This document shows, in pieces, positions 8,711 to 17,793 of a stretch of DNA of 64,000 bases. The DNA is from an uncultured Collinsella sp. Its GTDB lineage: Bacteria; Actinomycetota; Coriobacteriia; Coriobacteriales; Coriobacteriaceae. Within the stretch, counting starts at the first letter, position 1. Every line of letters begins with the position of its first letter. Both the position numbers and the translations under genes were made by a program. The stretch spans positions 62,001 to 126,000 of the forward strand of contig CABSAN010000001.1 of NCBI GenBank assembly GCA_902475785.1, read 5' to 3'. Below the pieces are notes generated by a model, which was not told where the DNA came from, did not search any database, and worked only from the letters and a program-made list of their open reading frames with translations.

Positions 8711-9937
8711 ATGGACTTTTCGCCGGCGGACCTGTTCCGCTCAACCAAGACCGGCTCCCGCAGCAGCCTGGACCGCGTTAACAAGCAGCTCTCGGCCTCG
8801 CGCGGCACGTTCCGCCAGAAGGTACACATCGGTGTGCTGCTGGCTACCGTCGCGCTCGTTGCCTATGGCGCCATCATTATTTGGTCGGCCTCGCAGTTTA
8901 AGGCCGATGCCTCGTTCTCGCGCCACCTGCTGGGTATTGGCATTGGCGCGGTGCTGGCGGTGCTCGTCTGGCGCACCGACCTGCGTGGCATTTCCAATTT
9001 CTCGACGGCGCTGCTCGTCATTGACCTGATCGTGATCTTCTCGCCCAAGATTCCGGGCCTGTCCTATACGGGCGGTCTGGGCATGACGGGCTGGATCAAG
9101 ATCCCCGGTATCGGTCTGACCTTCCAGCCCGTTGAGCTCGCCAAGCTCATCACCATCTTCTTTATCGCCACGCTTGGCTCGCAATACAACGGCCGCATCG
9201 ATACCGTTCGCGACTACGTCAAGCTCTGCGGTATGCTGTCCATCCCGTTTTTGGCCGTCGTCGCCATGGGCGACCTGGGCTCGGGCCTGGTCGTGCTGGT
9301 CTCGGGTGCCATCGTCATCTGCATGAGCGGTGCACGTCGCGAATGGGTGCTGTCGACCTTGGCCCTGCTGGTTGGTTTGATTGCGCTCATCTTGGCGCTC
9401 GACTCGGTCTTTGATTCGCTCCTTGGCCACGACGTTCTTATCAAGCAGTATCAGATGAACCGTCTGACGGTCTTCATCGACCCCGACAACGCCAATTCGG
9501 ATGATGCCTACAACCTGCAGCAGTCGCTCATTGCCGTCGGTTCGGGTGGCTTCTTTGGTAAGGGCCTGGGCCACGCGACGCAGTCGGCCGGCGGCTTTCT
9601 GCCCGAGTTCCACACCGACTTCGTCTTTGCCTTCCTTTCCGAGACCTTCGGCTTCTGCGGCTCCTTTTTGCTCCTGTGCCTCTACGTGCTGCTGATCTTC
9701 TCGACGATCCGCGTTGCCTTTAAGTGCGAGTCGCTGTTCTTGCGCCTATCGTGCGTGGGTATCGTCGGCATGTGGGCGTTCCAGACCTTCGAGAACATCG
9801 GCATGTGCATTGGCATGATGCCGATTACCGGTATTCCGCTGCCGTTTATTAGTTTTGGTTCGTCGTCGATGATGATTCAGTTGCTGACGGTGGGTATCGT
9901 ACAATCCATATGGCGGCATCGTTCGGGCGCCGCGTAA
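8711..9937 (+). CDS. rodA: RodA, SEDS-family peptidoglycan glycosyltransferase
   Basis: 408 residues with a ~45-residue cytoplasmic N-terminus and about ten membrane helices. SEDS signatures are visible: FQPVELAKL (~138-146), PEFHTDFVFAFLSETFGF (~298-315) and PITGIPLPFISFGSSSMM (~371-388). It polymerises glycan strands from lipid II and pairs with the PBP encoded just upstream. AGGAGG lies 5 nt before the ATG. Confidence 0.95.
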   Translation: MDFSPADLFRSTKTGSRSSLDRVNKQLSASRGTFRQKVHIGVLLATVALVAYGAIIIWSASQFKADASFSRHLLGIGIGAVLAVLVWRTDLRGISNFSTALLVIDLIVIFSPKIPGLSYTGGLGMTGWIKIPGIGLTFQPVELAKLITIFFIATLGSQYNGRIDTVRDYVKLCGMLSIPFLAVVAMGDLGSGLVVLVSGAIVICMSGARREWVLSTLALLVGLIALILALDSVFDSLLGHDVLIKQYQMNRLTVFIDPDNANSDDAYNLQQSLIAVGSGGFFGKGLGHATQSAGGFLPEFHTDFVFAFLSETFGFCGSFLLLCLYVLLIFSTIRVAFKCESLFLRLSCVGIVGMWAFQTFENIGMCIGMMPITGIPLPFISFGSSSMMIQLLTVGIVQSIWRHRSGAA

Positions 9938-9955
9938 CCGCTGGAGGGGTTTGCC

Positions 9956-10885
9956 ATGAAGATTCCCGTAGATAAGTTGACCAGCGCTTTTAAGATGGGC
10001 GCGTCTGTTAAGAAGGATTCCGATACACCGGTGCGTGTCTCGGTTTACCTTGATTCGACTGCGTCTCGCTTTTTGGTCGAGACGGTGCGCGATGCCTTTG
10101 TGCCGCAGACGACTTCGGGCATTGTGCGTGTTGATCGCCTGGGGGAGGACCGTATCGTTCCCAAGGCCGACACCGACGTGGCGTTGGTCCTCTCGTGCGG
10201 CTCCGACCGCCTGGAGAGTGCCGTGCAGGAGCTCGTGATCGCCGGCGCGCCCGTGTGCGTGCTTGCCGAGTCCGCTGTGGAGGTGCCGTTTATCGAGGAG
10301 TCCACACCCATGCTCGGCGTGGTGGCGGCAACCGATAAGACGTATCTGCTCGAGACGCTTGCCCGCTGGATTCTCGATCGTACGGACAAGGAGACGGCTT
10401 TTGCCGCCAACTTTGCCTTTATGCGCATCGCGGCGGCAAATCGCATCATTACCTCGTGCGCGCTCACCAACATGGCGACGGGCGCCCTGGTGTTTTTGCC
10501 GGGTGCCGACTATCCCGTGATGGCGCTGGCGCAGGTGGGCATGCTCTTTGAGCTCGCGGCCATCTTTGGACGCGGCATTAAGCCCGAGCGCGGCTATGAG
10601 GTCGCGGGCGTGCTCGCCGGCGGTCTGGTGATTCGCGCCGTCACCCGCGCATTGGTGAAGCGGACGCCGCACATCGGCTTTGTCGTTAAGGCGCTTACCG
10701 CCGCCGCGGGTACCTATGGCATGGGTCGCGCGCTCGTGTCGCTCTACGAGCGCGATGTCGACTACAGCCGCGCCAACGAGGTCGCTGCCGCCACGTTCTC
10801 GCGCGTTCGCGACCTGGTGACCACGGTCGCCGGTGCCACCCGTCCTATGGCGTCCTACCAAGACGCATCCGATCTCGCTGCTTAG
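9956..10885 (+). CDS. DUF697/YcjF-like membrane-associated protein
   Basis: 309 residues, ATG preceded by GGAGGGG. The N-terminal ~115 residues look like a small alpha/beta fold (VALVLSCGSDRLESAVQELV). Residues ~140-260 are Ala/Gly-rich with amphipathic or membrane-interacting helices (FMRIAAANRIITSCALTNMA, then FLPGADYPVMALAQVGML), resembling the DUF697 region found in YcjF and at the C-terminus of some Era-like GTPases. No GTPase motifs are present. Its place directly after rodA suggests a link to wall elongation, by context only. Confidence 0.6.
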   Translation: MKIPVDKLTSAFKMGASVKKDSDTPVRVSVYLDSTASRFLVETVRDAFVPQTTSGIVRVDRLGEDRIVPKADTDVALVLSCGSDRLESAVQELVIAGAPVCVLAESAVEVPFIEESTPMLGVVAATDKTYLLETLARWILDRTDKETAFAANFAFMRIAAANRIITSCALTNMATGALVFLPGADYPVMALAQVGMLFELAAIFGRGIKPERGYEVAGVLAGGLVIRAVTRALVKRTPHIGFVVKALTAAAGTYGMGRALVSLYERDVDYSRANEVAAATFSRVRDLVTTVAGATRPMASYQDASDLAA

Positions 10886-10895
10886 GGGTTTTCCG

Positions 10896-12773
10896 TTGCG
10901 CGTTGCATACCAAGACTGTTTTCATCTGATCGAGCCGTTGCTCGCCAAGGTCGAGAAGCCGAGTCGCTATATCGACCACGAGTGGGGCACGCTCTCAAAG
11001 GCCGATGCCGACTATCGCTGCTGCATGATCTATCCGGACGTGTATGAGGTCGGTCTGCCCAACCAGGGCATCGCCATTCTCTACAACATCCTTAATCAGG
11101 CCGAGGGCATTTCCTGCGAGCGCGGCTACGTGCCGTGGCCCGATATGGGCGATGCCATGCGCGAGGCGGGGATTCCGCTGCTGTCGCTCGAGGGCGCAGC
11201 GCCCGTGGCCTCGTTCGACATCGTCGGCATGCACGTGCCGCACGAGATGGCTGTGACGAACTTCCTCGAAGCGCTCGATCTTGCCAGCATGCCGCTGTTG
11301 GCTGCCGACCGAACCGAGGACGATCCCATCATCGTCGCCGGTGGTCCCTCGGTGTATAACCCCGAGCCGTACGCGGCATTCTTCGATGCCATCCTGATTG
11401 GCGAGGGCGAGGAGTCGCTGCTCGAGATCTGTCAGCTGCATCGCCGCTTGCGCGACGAGGGCGTCTCGCGCGCTCAGATTGTCGAGCAGCTCGCGACGGT
11501 CGCCGGTACCTATGTGCCGTCCCTGTATGAGGTGCGTCATGACGAGCCCTGCTCCCCGCATGGCTACACCGTGCCGCGCGAGGGCAAGGACGTCCCGCCG
11601 GTAGTCTACAAGCGCGTCGTCGAGGACTTTGGTGCCACCAATCCGCTTTCTCAGTCGTGCGTGCCGTATGCGCAGCTCGTCCACGATCGCCTGTCTATCG
11701 AGATCCTGCGTGGCTGCGCCCGCGGCTGCCGTTTTTGCCAGGCGGGCATGACGTATCGTCCGGTACGCGAGCGCTCGGCCGACCAGATCGTGTCCTCGGT
11801 GATCCAGGGTCTGGAAAAGACTGGCTATGACGAGGTGTCGCTGACCTCGCTTTCGACGACCGACCACTCCTGCATCCGCGACGTGCTCGGTAGGCTCAAC
11901 CGCCGTCTGGAGGACACGGGCATTCGCGTGTCCATTCCGTCGCAGCGCTTGGATTCGTTTGGCGTTGATATGGCCGAGTCGGTCGCCGGCGAAAAGAAGG
12001 GCGGCCTGACGTTCGCGCCCGAGGCGGGCAGCCAGCGTATGCGCGACATCATCAACAAGAACGTGACCGAGGAGGACTTGGATCGCGCGGCCAAGGCAGC
12101 CTTCGAGGCCGGCTGGAACCGCATGAAGCTCTACTTTATGATGGGCCTTCCCGGCGAGCGCGACGAGGACATCGTGGCTATCGCTAACCTGGCCGATCAT
12201 GTGCTGGAGCTCGGCCGCTCCGCGGTGCCCAAGGCGCGCCGCGGGTCCATCTCGGTGTCTATCTCGGTTTCGGTGTTCATCCCCAAGGCGGCAACACCCT
12301 TTCAGTGGTGCCCGCAGCTCGATTACGACGAGGTCAAGCGCCGCCAGAAGCTGCTCATCACGAGCGTGCGCAACCGCGCCGTTCGCGTACACTACCACGA
12401 TGCGGAGACCTCGCTTATCGAGGCTGCGCTCTCCCGTGCCGGCCGCGATATGACGCCGGTCATCATCGATGCCTGGCGTGCGGGCTCGCGCTTCGACGCC
12501 TGGGTGGAGCACTTCTCGCTCGACAACTGGAAGGAGGCCGCTGCCAAAAACGGTATCGACCTCAACGAGCTGGTGCACCTGCCCTACGATCTGGACTGGC
12601 GTCTGCCCTGGGAGCACGTGAGCCCCGGCTGCACGCGCGGCTTCCTCGAGCGCGAATACCGCCGTTCGCTCGAGGGCGTCACGACCCCCGACTGCACCCG
12701 CACGTCGTGCACCGGCTGCGGAATCTGCCCCACGCTCCACGCCAAGAACGTATTGATGGGTGATCGCGCATGA
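10896..12773 (+). CDS. B12-binding-type radical SAM protein (TIGR03960-like)
   Basis: 625 residues. The first ~200 residues are a B12-binding-like domain (YPDVYEVGLPNQGIAILYNI). The radical SAM core has RGCARGCRFCQAG, giving the CxxxCxxC cluster at about Cys 273, 277 and 280. The C-terminus carries further cysteines (CTRTSCTGCGICP) suited to a second cluster. TTG 10896 is used because AGGGGT lies 7 nt upstream; a longer frame from 10833 overlaps the previous gene and lacks a ribosome site. The stop overlaps the next start by 4 nt, and the two proteins are commonly encoded together. Substrate unknown; RNA modification has been suggested for related pairs. Confidence 0.85.
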   Translation: MRVAYQDCFHLIEPLLAKVEKPSRYIDHEWGTLSKADADYRCCMIYPDVYEVGLPNQGIAILYNILNQAEGISCERGYVPWPDMGDAMREAGIPLLSLEGAAPVASFDIVGMHVPHEMAVTNFLEALDLASMPLLAADRTEDDPIIVAGGPSVYNPEPYAAFFDAILIGEGEESLLEICQLHRRLRDEGVSRAQIVEQLATVAGTYVPSLYEVRHDEPCSPHGYTVPREGKDVPPVVYKRVVEDFGATNPLSQSCVPYAQLVHDRLSIEILRGCARGCRFCQAGMTYRPVRERSADQIVSSVIQGLEKTGYDEVSLTSLSTTDHSCIRDVLGRLNRRLEDTGIRVSIPSQRLDSFGVDMAESVAGEKKGGLTFAPEAGSQRMRDIINKNVTEEDLDRAAKAAFEAGWNRMKLYFMMGLPGERDEDIVAIANLADHVLELGRSAVPKARRGSISVSISVSVFIPKAATPFQWCPQLDYDEVKRRQKLLITSVRNRAVRVHYHDAETSLIEAALSRAGRDMTPVIIDAWRAGSRFDAWVEHFSLDNWKEAAAKNGIDLNELVHLPYDLDWRLPWEHVSPGCTRGFLEREYRRSLEGVTTPDCTRTSCTGCGICPTLHAKNVLMGDRA

Positions 12774-13582
12774 GTGAGCGTTTGACCGACAATCCCACGC
12801 TCTTTAGGCTACGCGTTCGCTACGGCAAGCGTGATCGCCTTAAGTACCTGGGCCATCTGGAACTAATCCATACCATTGAGCGCATCGTGCGCCGTGCGGG
12901 CCTGCCCTATGCCGTGACGCAGGGTTTCTCGCCGCATATGCGCGTGGGCTTTTCGTCGGCGCTGCCCGTGGGCACGTCGTCGACCTGCGAGTGGTATGAC
13001 CTGTTTATGACCGAGTTCGTCGCGCTCGACGAGGCCTTTGAGCGCCTGGCCGCGGCGTCCCCGGCCGATCTGGCGCCTATCGAGGCCGCCTACATCGACG
13101 TGCGCACGCCGGCGCTGACGGCTCAGCTTACGCGTCTGTCGTACCGCATCGACTTGCACCTGGACCCCGAGGCCCCCGTGAGCGCCGACGAGGTGCGCGC
13201 TGCGATCGACACGCTGCGCGCGGGTCATGGCATTGACTATGCGCGTGGCAAAAAGAGCAAGCGTCTTGATCTGGACCATACGCTCGTTGGCTATGAGCTC
13301 ACGGCGGGGGAGCGCCCGCACCATTTGGTGCTCATGCTCGACACCCATGCCGACAACGAAGGCTCCATGCGTCCGGAAATTTTGCTTTCCGCTGCTGATG
13401 TTTTGTTGCAGGGCTTGACCCCGGGCGTGGATGCACCTATTGTTTCCACCGGTATGCAAGACCTCGTGACCATCTGCTCCTACGATGTCGAGCGTCAGAA
13501 TCAAGCATGCGAGGACGACGAGGGCCGACTCGTCAGCCCCATACCTGTGCGAACTTGTGGATTTGCTCCACATACTCGTTGA
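12770..13582 (+). CDS. Radical SAM-linked protein, DUF2344 (TIGR03936-like)
   Basis: 270 residues, starting in an ATGA overlap with the radical SAM gene, so the two are translationally coupled and probably work together. Family marks are KRDRLKYLGHLELIHTIER and GFSPHMRVGFSSALPVGTSS. No cysteine cluster or membrane helix. The stop codon overlaps the -35 box of the rplU promoter. Confidence 0.85.
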   Translation: MSERLTDNPTLFRLRVRYGKRDRLKYLGHLELIHTIERIVRRAGLPYAVTQGFSPHMRVGFSSALPVGTSSTCEWYDLFMTEFVALDEAFERLAAASPADLAPIEAAYIDVRTPALTAQLTRLSYRIDLHLDPEAPVSADEVRAAIDTLRAGHGIDYARGKKSKRLDLDHTLVGYELTAGERPHHLVLMLDTHADNEGSMRPEILLSAADVLLQGLTPGVDAPIVSTGMQDLVTICSYDVERQNQACEDDEGRLVSPIPVRTCGFAPHTR

Positions 13583-13607
13583 CGGGGGTATTTTCGCCTG
13601 CTACTAT
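13579..13607 (+). promoter_or_regulatory. Promoter for rplU-rpmA
   Basis: TTGACG (13579-13584), 17-nt spacer, TACTAT (13602-13607), ~43 nt before rplU. The -35 box overlaps the stop codon of the preceding gene. A near-consensus promoter suits a ribosomal protein operon. Confidence 0.75.
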
Positions 13608-13649
13608 ATTCGGCTGTTGCACTAACTGATGCATGAAGGGCAAGTAAAC

Positions 13650-14024
13650 ATGTACGCAATCGTTAACACGGGCGGCAAGCAGTACAAGGTCGCCACCGAC
13701 GATGTCATCACCGTCGAGAAGATCGAGGGCAATGAGGGCGACAAGGTCACCCTGCCGGTTATCTTCCTCAACGATGGTAAGAAGATCGTCACCGATCCCG
13801 ACAAGCTGGCCAAGGCCAAGGTTACCGCTCAGATCGTTGAGCAGTTCAAGGGCGAGAAGCAGCTGGTCTTCAAGTTCCACAAGCGTAAGCGCTATCGTCG
13901 TCTGAAGGGTCACCGTCAGCAGCTCACCAAGCTGAAGATCGTGAAGGTCCAGGCTACGTCCCGCGCCAAGAAGGCTGTCAAGGCAGAGGCCGAGGCTGTT
14001 GCCGAGGCTCCCGTCGCCGAGTAG
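13650..14024 (+). CDS. rplU: 50S ribosomal protein L21
   Basis: 124 residues. Begins MYAIVNTGGKQYKV, the canonical L21 N-terminus, which fixes ATG 13650 over the in-frame ATG at 13629; GAAGGG at 13635-13640 is the ribosome site. The RNA-binding HKRKRYRRLKGHRQ region is present. An Ala/Glu-rich tail of ~20 residues extends past the usual ~103-residue body. Followed at once by rpmA, the common order. Confidence 0.97.
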   Translation: MYAIVNTGGKQYKVATDDVITVEKIEGNEGDKVTLPVIFLNDGKKIVTDPDKLAKAKVTAQIVEQFKGEKQLVFKFHKRKRYRRLKGHRQQLTKLKIVKVQATSRAKKAVKAEAEAVAEAPVAE

Positions 14025-14057
14025 ATTACACTCGTAACGAAAGAGTAGGTATACACA

Positions 14058-14315
14058 ATGGCACACAAAAAAGGACTCGGTTCCTCCCGTAATGGCCGTG
14101 ACTCCCGCGGTCAGCGCCTTGGCACGAAGCGCTTCGCCGGCCAGACGGTAACCACGGGCACGATTCTCGTCCGTCAGCACGGCACGCACATCCACCCGGG
14201 TGAGAACGTTGGCCGTGGCAAGGACGACACGCTGTTCGCGCTGGTCGACGGTACCGTTGAGTTCCACAAGGGTATCAAGCACAGGGTCAGCGTACGCCCG
14301 CTCGCGAACGCGTAA
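14058..14315 (+). CDS. rpmA: 50S ribosomal protein L27
   Basis: 85 residues, starting MAHKKGLGSSRNGRDS, the mature N-terminus that reaches the peptidyl transferase centre. There is no extra N-terminal peptide of the kind removed by Prp protease in Firmicutes, and no prp gene lies between rplU and rpmA, so the two observations agree. Confidence 0.97.
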   Translation: MAHKKGLGSSRNGRDSRGQRLGTKRFAGQTVTTGTILVRQHGTHIHPGENVGRGKDDTLFALVDGTVEFHKGIKHRVSVRPLANA

Positions 14316-14340
14316 TTCACCCTTCATAGAGCACATATGT

Positions 14341-14385
14341 GGGAGGCACTTGAGTTTTAGGATTCAAGGGTCTCCCTCTTTTTTG
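14341..14385 (+). terminator. Intrinsic terminator after rpmA
   Basis: Stem GGGAG...CTTGA pairs with TCAAG...CTCCC across an 8-9 nt loop, followed by TCTTTTTT. Separates the L21-L27 unit from obgE, whose ribosome site AGGAGG follows immediately. Confidence 0.85.
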
Positions 14386-14400
14386 TAGGAGGCGATTCTG

Positions 14401-15870
14401 TTGTCACAGTTCACCGATATCAGCCGCATTAACGTGTGCGGCGGCGACGGCGGAGCCGGATGCATGTCGTTTAGGCGCGAGGCATTTGTCCCCAAGGGCG
14501 GCCCCGATGGCGGCGACGGCGGTCGTGGCGGCAATGTCGTTATCCAGGCCGATGCTCAGCTGTCTTCGCTGATCGATTACCGCTTTAAGCATCACTTCCG
14601 CGCCGAGCGCGGCACGCACGGGCAGGGTGCCCGCCGTAACGGTAAGAGCGGCGAGGACCTGATTCTCAAGGTCCCTATGGGTACCGTGGTGCGCGAGCTC
14701 GACCCCGAGACGCAGACCCCGATGTTCGAGATTGCCGATCTGGTGCACGATGGCGAGCGCGTCGTCGTGGCGCCCGGCGGTGCCGGTGGCCTGGGCAACA
14801 CGCACTTTGTGACGTCGGTGCGCCGCGCGCCCGCGTTCGCTCAACTGGGCGAACCGGCCGAGGAACACTGGATCGAGCTCGAGATGAAGCTTATGGCCGA
14901 TGCCGCGCTTGTGGGCTTTCCCTCTGTCGGCAAGTCCTCGCTCATCGCGCGTATGAGCGCTGCCCGTCCCAAGATTGCCGACTACCCGTTTACCACGCTC
15001 GTGCCCAATCTGGGCATGGTGCGTGCCGGCGAGTACTCCTATGTCGTTGCCGACGTCCCCGGCCTCATCGAGGGTGCGAGCGAGGGCAAGGGCCTGGGCC
15101 ATCAGTTCCTGCGCCACATCGAGCGCACGGCACTCATCATGCACGTCGTCGATATGACGGGTGGTTTTGAGGATCGCGATCCGGTCGAGGACTATCGCAT
15201 CATCAACCGCGAGCTCGAGCAGTATGGCGCCGAGCTTTCGGAGCGCCCGCAGATCGTCGTCGCCAACAAGTGCGATGCGCCGGGCACGGCTGACAAGATT
15301 GCCGACCTCAAACGCGCCGCGCTCGACGATGGACATATGTTCTTTGCCGTGTCTGCTGTGACGGGCGCCGGCCTCAACACGTTGATGCTTGCCGTGGGCG
15401 AGCAGGTGGCTAAGCTGCGCGCCGAGTTGGCTGTCTCCGATGAGCCGGTCGATCTGCGCGACGATGAGTGGGAGCGCCGACGCCTGCAGCGTGAGAAGCG
15501 TTTCCGCATTGTTCAGGAAGAGCCCCATGCCTTCCGCGTGGTCGGTCGCGCGATTGAGCGTATGGTCATCCAGACCGACTGGGAAAACGAGGAAGCCGTC
15601 ATCTACCTGCAGCATAAGTTTGCGCGCATGGGTGTTGACGACGCGCTCGAGAAGGCCGGCTGCCGTGCGGGCGACGAGGTCCGCATTTGCCAGCGCGCCT
15701 TTGACTTTGAGGGCGCCGAGGACTTCTCTGAGTACGAGGAGGAGCTTGAGGACGCAGGCGAGGACGTTACCGTTGAGGTCTTTGACGTAGCCGATGCTGT
15801 GGACGAGGGCGTCGAGGCTGTCGACGCGGTAGAAGCCGTGAACGATATCGAGACCCCGGAGGGCGAGTAA
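14401..15870 (+). CDS. obgE: Obg GTPase (CgtA), ribosome assembly and stress control
   Basis: 489 residues. The Gly-rich Obg fold spans ~1-158 (GGPDGGDGGRGGNV). G domain: GFPSVGKSS (G1, ~171-179), YPFTTLVPNLG (G2), DVPGLIEGA (G3) and NKCD (G4). The OCT domain (~350-430) is followed by a ~45-residue very acidic tail. TTG start with AGGAGG 8 nt upstream. Binds the 50S subunit and (p)ppGpp in studied species. nadD follows after 3 nt. Confidence 0.96.
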   Translation: MSQFTDISRINVCGGDGGAGCMSFRREAFVPKGGPDGGDGGRGGNVVIQADAQLSSLIDYRFKHHFRAERGTHGQGARRNGKSGEDLILKVPMGTVVRELDPETQTPMFEIADLVHDGERVVVAPGGAGGLGNTHFVTSVRRAPAFAQLGEPAEEHWIELEMKLMADAALVGFPSVGKSSLIARMSAARPKIADYPFTTLVPNLGMVRAGEYSYVVADVPGLIEGASEGKGLGHQFLRHIERTALIMHVVDMTGGFEDRDPVEDYRIINRELEQYGAELSERPQIVVANKCDAPGTADKIADLKRAALDDGHMFFAVSAVTGAGLNTLMLAVGEQVAKLRAELAVSDEPVDLRDDEWERRRLQREKRFRIVQEEPHAFRVVGRAIERMVIQTDWENEEAVIYLQHKFARMGVDDALEKAGCRAGDEVRICQRAFDFEGAEDFSEYEEELEDAGEDVTVEVFDVADAVDEGVEAVDAVEAVNDIETPEGE

Positions 15871-15873
15871 GTC

Positions 15874-16551
15874 ATGTCGCTGCGCGGTGGAATCGGATTG
15901 CCTGAGCTGCCTATCAAGGATGGGCAGGAGTTTCGGCTTGGCATTATGGGTGGCACCTTCGACCCGATTCATTACGGTCACTTGGTTACCGCCGAGCAGG
16001 CGCGCGAGTCGCTCGACTTGGATGCCGTGCTCTTTATGCCGGCCGGCTCTCCCGCCTTTAAGCTCGATAAACCGGTGACGCCTGCCGAGGACCGTTATGC
16101 CATGACGGTCCTCGCCACCGCTGCGAATCCGGCTTTTTTGGCGAGCCGTTTCGAGATCGACCGTCCGGGCGTGACCTATACGGCCGATACGCTTCATGCC
16201 CTTCGCGACTTTTACCCGCCTCAGGTAAAGCTCTACTTTATTACGGGCGCCGACGCGATTATCGATATTGTGACCTGGCACAATGCTGGTGAGATTGCCG
16301 AACTGGCAACCTTTATTGCTGCGACACGTCCTGGCTTTGATATCGATACGGCCCGGGCGCGAATCAAAGAGTCGGGCCTGCCGTTTGACGTGCGGTATAT
16401 CCAGATTCCGGCGCTGGCGATTAGCTCGACCAACATTCGTAAGCGAGTTGCCCGTGGCATGAGCGTGCGCTATCTTACGAGCGAGTCCGTGCTCGGCTAT
16501 ATTCGCAAACGCGGGTTGTATGCCGATCTGGGTCAAGAAGATTTTGAGTGA
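15874..16551 (+). CDS. nadD: Nicotinate-nucleotide adenylyltransferase
   Basis: 225 residues. Makes deamido-NAD from nicotinate mononucleotide and ATP. The nucleotidyltransferase motif GGTFDPIHYGH (~25-35) and the C-terminal ISSTNIRKR are present. About 20 residues precede the conserved core, so a later start is possible but no better ribosome site is seen. The order obgE-nadD-yqeK-rsfS is a familiar actinobacterial/Firmicute cluster. Confidence 0.94.
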   Translation: MSLRGGIGLPELPIKDGQEFRLGIMGGTFDPIHYGHLVTAEQARESLDLDAVLFMPAGSPAFKLDKPVTPAEDRYAMTVLATAANPAFLASRFEIDRPGVTYTADTLHALRDFYPPQVKLYFITGADAIIDIVTWHNAGEIAELATFIAATRPGFDIDTARARIKESGLPFDVRYIQIPALAISSTNIRKRVARGMSVRYLTSESVLGYIRKRGLYADLGQEDFE

Positions 16552-16563
16552 TGGGGGTCTACG

Positions 16564-17172
16564 TTGTCGGTAGAGGATCAGTTTGAGGGCGATGAGCGCG
16601 CGCTGCTCAAGCGCATTCAAGAGCTGCTCGATGTGCGTATGAAGGATAAGCGCAAGCGCTACATGCATTCGCTGGGTGTTGCCGAGACCGCGCTCCATCT
16701 GGCCGAGGTGTATGGCGTCGACCGCTTTGATGCCGCCGCCGCCGGCCTGATTCACGACTGGGACAAAGTGCTCTCCGACGACGAGCTGGTCACGCGCGCT
16801 CTGCATTACGGCATTAAGATTGCCGGCTCTCCGTCTGCTGCGACGCCGCTTTTGCATGGCCCGGTTGCCGCCTATGAGCTTCCGCAGCTCTTTCCCGAGC
16901 TGTCGTCGGCGGTCTTCCAGGCTGTCGACCGTCACACCGTGGGCGCCTGCGATATGACGCCGCTCGATATGGTGGTCTTTGTGGCCGATGCCATCGAGCC
17001 TAACCGCCATGGTGATTATGCCCACGCGCTGCGCAAGATGGTGGGGGAGTCGACGCTTGACGAGTTGTTCTTCTCCTGTTTTGCACAGGGTCTGGTCTAT
17101 GTGATCCAGTCCGGGCGCTATCTTTATCCCACGGCTATTACGATTTACAACCATTACGCCCAGCTGCGCTAG
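16564..17172 (+). CDS. yqeK: HD-domain hydrolase YqeK (probable Ap4A hydrolase, symmetrical)
   Basis: 202 residues, TTG start. HD-domain metal ligands are visible as H in KRYMHSLGVAE, GLIHDWDK (HD pair, ~residue 63), H in LLHGPVAAYEL, and D in VFVADAIEPNR. YqeK enzymes split diadenosine tetraphosphate into two ADP. Sits between nadD and rsfS as in many Gram-positives. Confidence 0.88.
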   Translation: MSVEDQFEGDERALLKRIQELLDVRMKDKRKRYMHSLGVAETALHLAEVYGVDRFDAAAAGLIHDWDKVLSDDELVTRALHYGIKIAGSPSAATPLLHGPVAAYELPQLFPELSSAVFQAVDRHTVGACDMTPLDMVVFVADAIEPNRHGDYAHALRKMVGESTLDELFFSCFAQGLVYVIQSGRYLYPTAITIYNHYAQLR

Positions 17173-17200
17173 CTCGGGTGCGTCTAGAAAGAGGTATTCC

Positions 17201-17656
17201 ATGGCCGACGAGACCATGACCGACGAGCAGATTCTTGAAGGTGTGGAGCACAAGAGCTTCGTTGCCACGTCCGACCGCACCGCCGCCTCGCTGTCCGCGA
17301 GCGGTGTCGCCGCCGAGGATGTCGCCCGCGCCGCCGCGCAGGCCGCATGCGGCAAGAAGGGCGAGGACGTGCAGGTGCTTGATCTGACTGAGCTCTCCGA
17401 CGTGTGCGACTACTTTGTGCTTGCCACCGGTACCAATAACCGCCAGGTCGATTCTATCGTCGATGAGATCGAGGAGAAGGTCGCCGAGGCTTGCGGTGAG
17501 CACCCGTTCTCCATCGAAGGTCGCGAGCAGAAGACTTGGATGCTCATGGACTACGGCTCGGTCGTCGTCCACGTCTTCACCCCCGAGGCCCGCGACTTCT
17601 ACCGTCTCGAGAAGCTCTGGGGCGACGCTCCCCAGCTCCCCCTCAACCTCCTCTAA
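17201..17656 (+). CDS. rsfS: Ribosomal silencing factor RsfS
   Basis: 151 residues. RsfS binds L14 and blocks subunit joining when nutrients are short. The conserved block DLTELSDVCDYFVLATGTNNRQV lies at ~65-88, with YGSVVVHVFTPEARDFYRLEKLWGDAP at the end. A ~40-residue variable N-terminus precedes the domain. The TAA stop abuts the first REP-like palindrome of the RAYT locus. Confidence 0.94.
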   Translation: MADETMTDEQILEGVEHKSFVATSDRTAASLSASGVAAEDVARAAAQAACGKKGEDVQVLDLTELSDVCDYFVLATGTNNRQVDSIVDEIEEKVAEACGEHPFSIEGREQKTWMLMDYGSVVVHVFTPEARDFYRLEKLWGDAPQLPLNLL

Positions 17657-17690
17657 ATGATTTTTCTGGGACGGGGATAAATAAATCATT
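17656..17690. repeat. REP-like palindrome, family A, copy 1
   Basis: 35 bp bounded by AATGATT and AATCATT, with an asymmetric core that on the - strand reads ATCCCCGTCCCA. It begins at the last base of the rsfS stop codon. The same unit occurs twice, in opposite orientation, on the other side of the RAYT gene. Confidence 0.85.
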
Positions 17691-17701
17691 CCTACCGTTC
17701 A

Positions 17702-17740
17702 CCGAACCGCTCATCTTTGTTGGGCGGTTCGGTTTTTTCT
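17702..17740 (+). terminator. Intrinsic terminator after rsfS
   Basis: CCGAACCGC pairs with GCGGTTCGG across a 13-nt loop, followed by TTTTTT. It closes the obgE-rsfS operon, so the RAYT gene downstream is shielded from read-through. Confidence 0.88.
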
Positions 17741-17793
17741 TTTCCCTTCTTTTGTATGCTGTAGCTATCGCAAACTCGGAAGGGAGGGCTTCG

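Noticed and set aside
14404..17355. 983-residue open frame on the - strand opposite obgE-nadD-yqeK
   Set aside because: Covers three clear + strand genes; no coherent domain or start signal.
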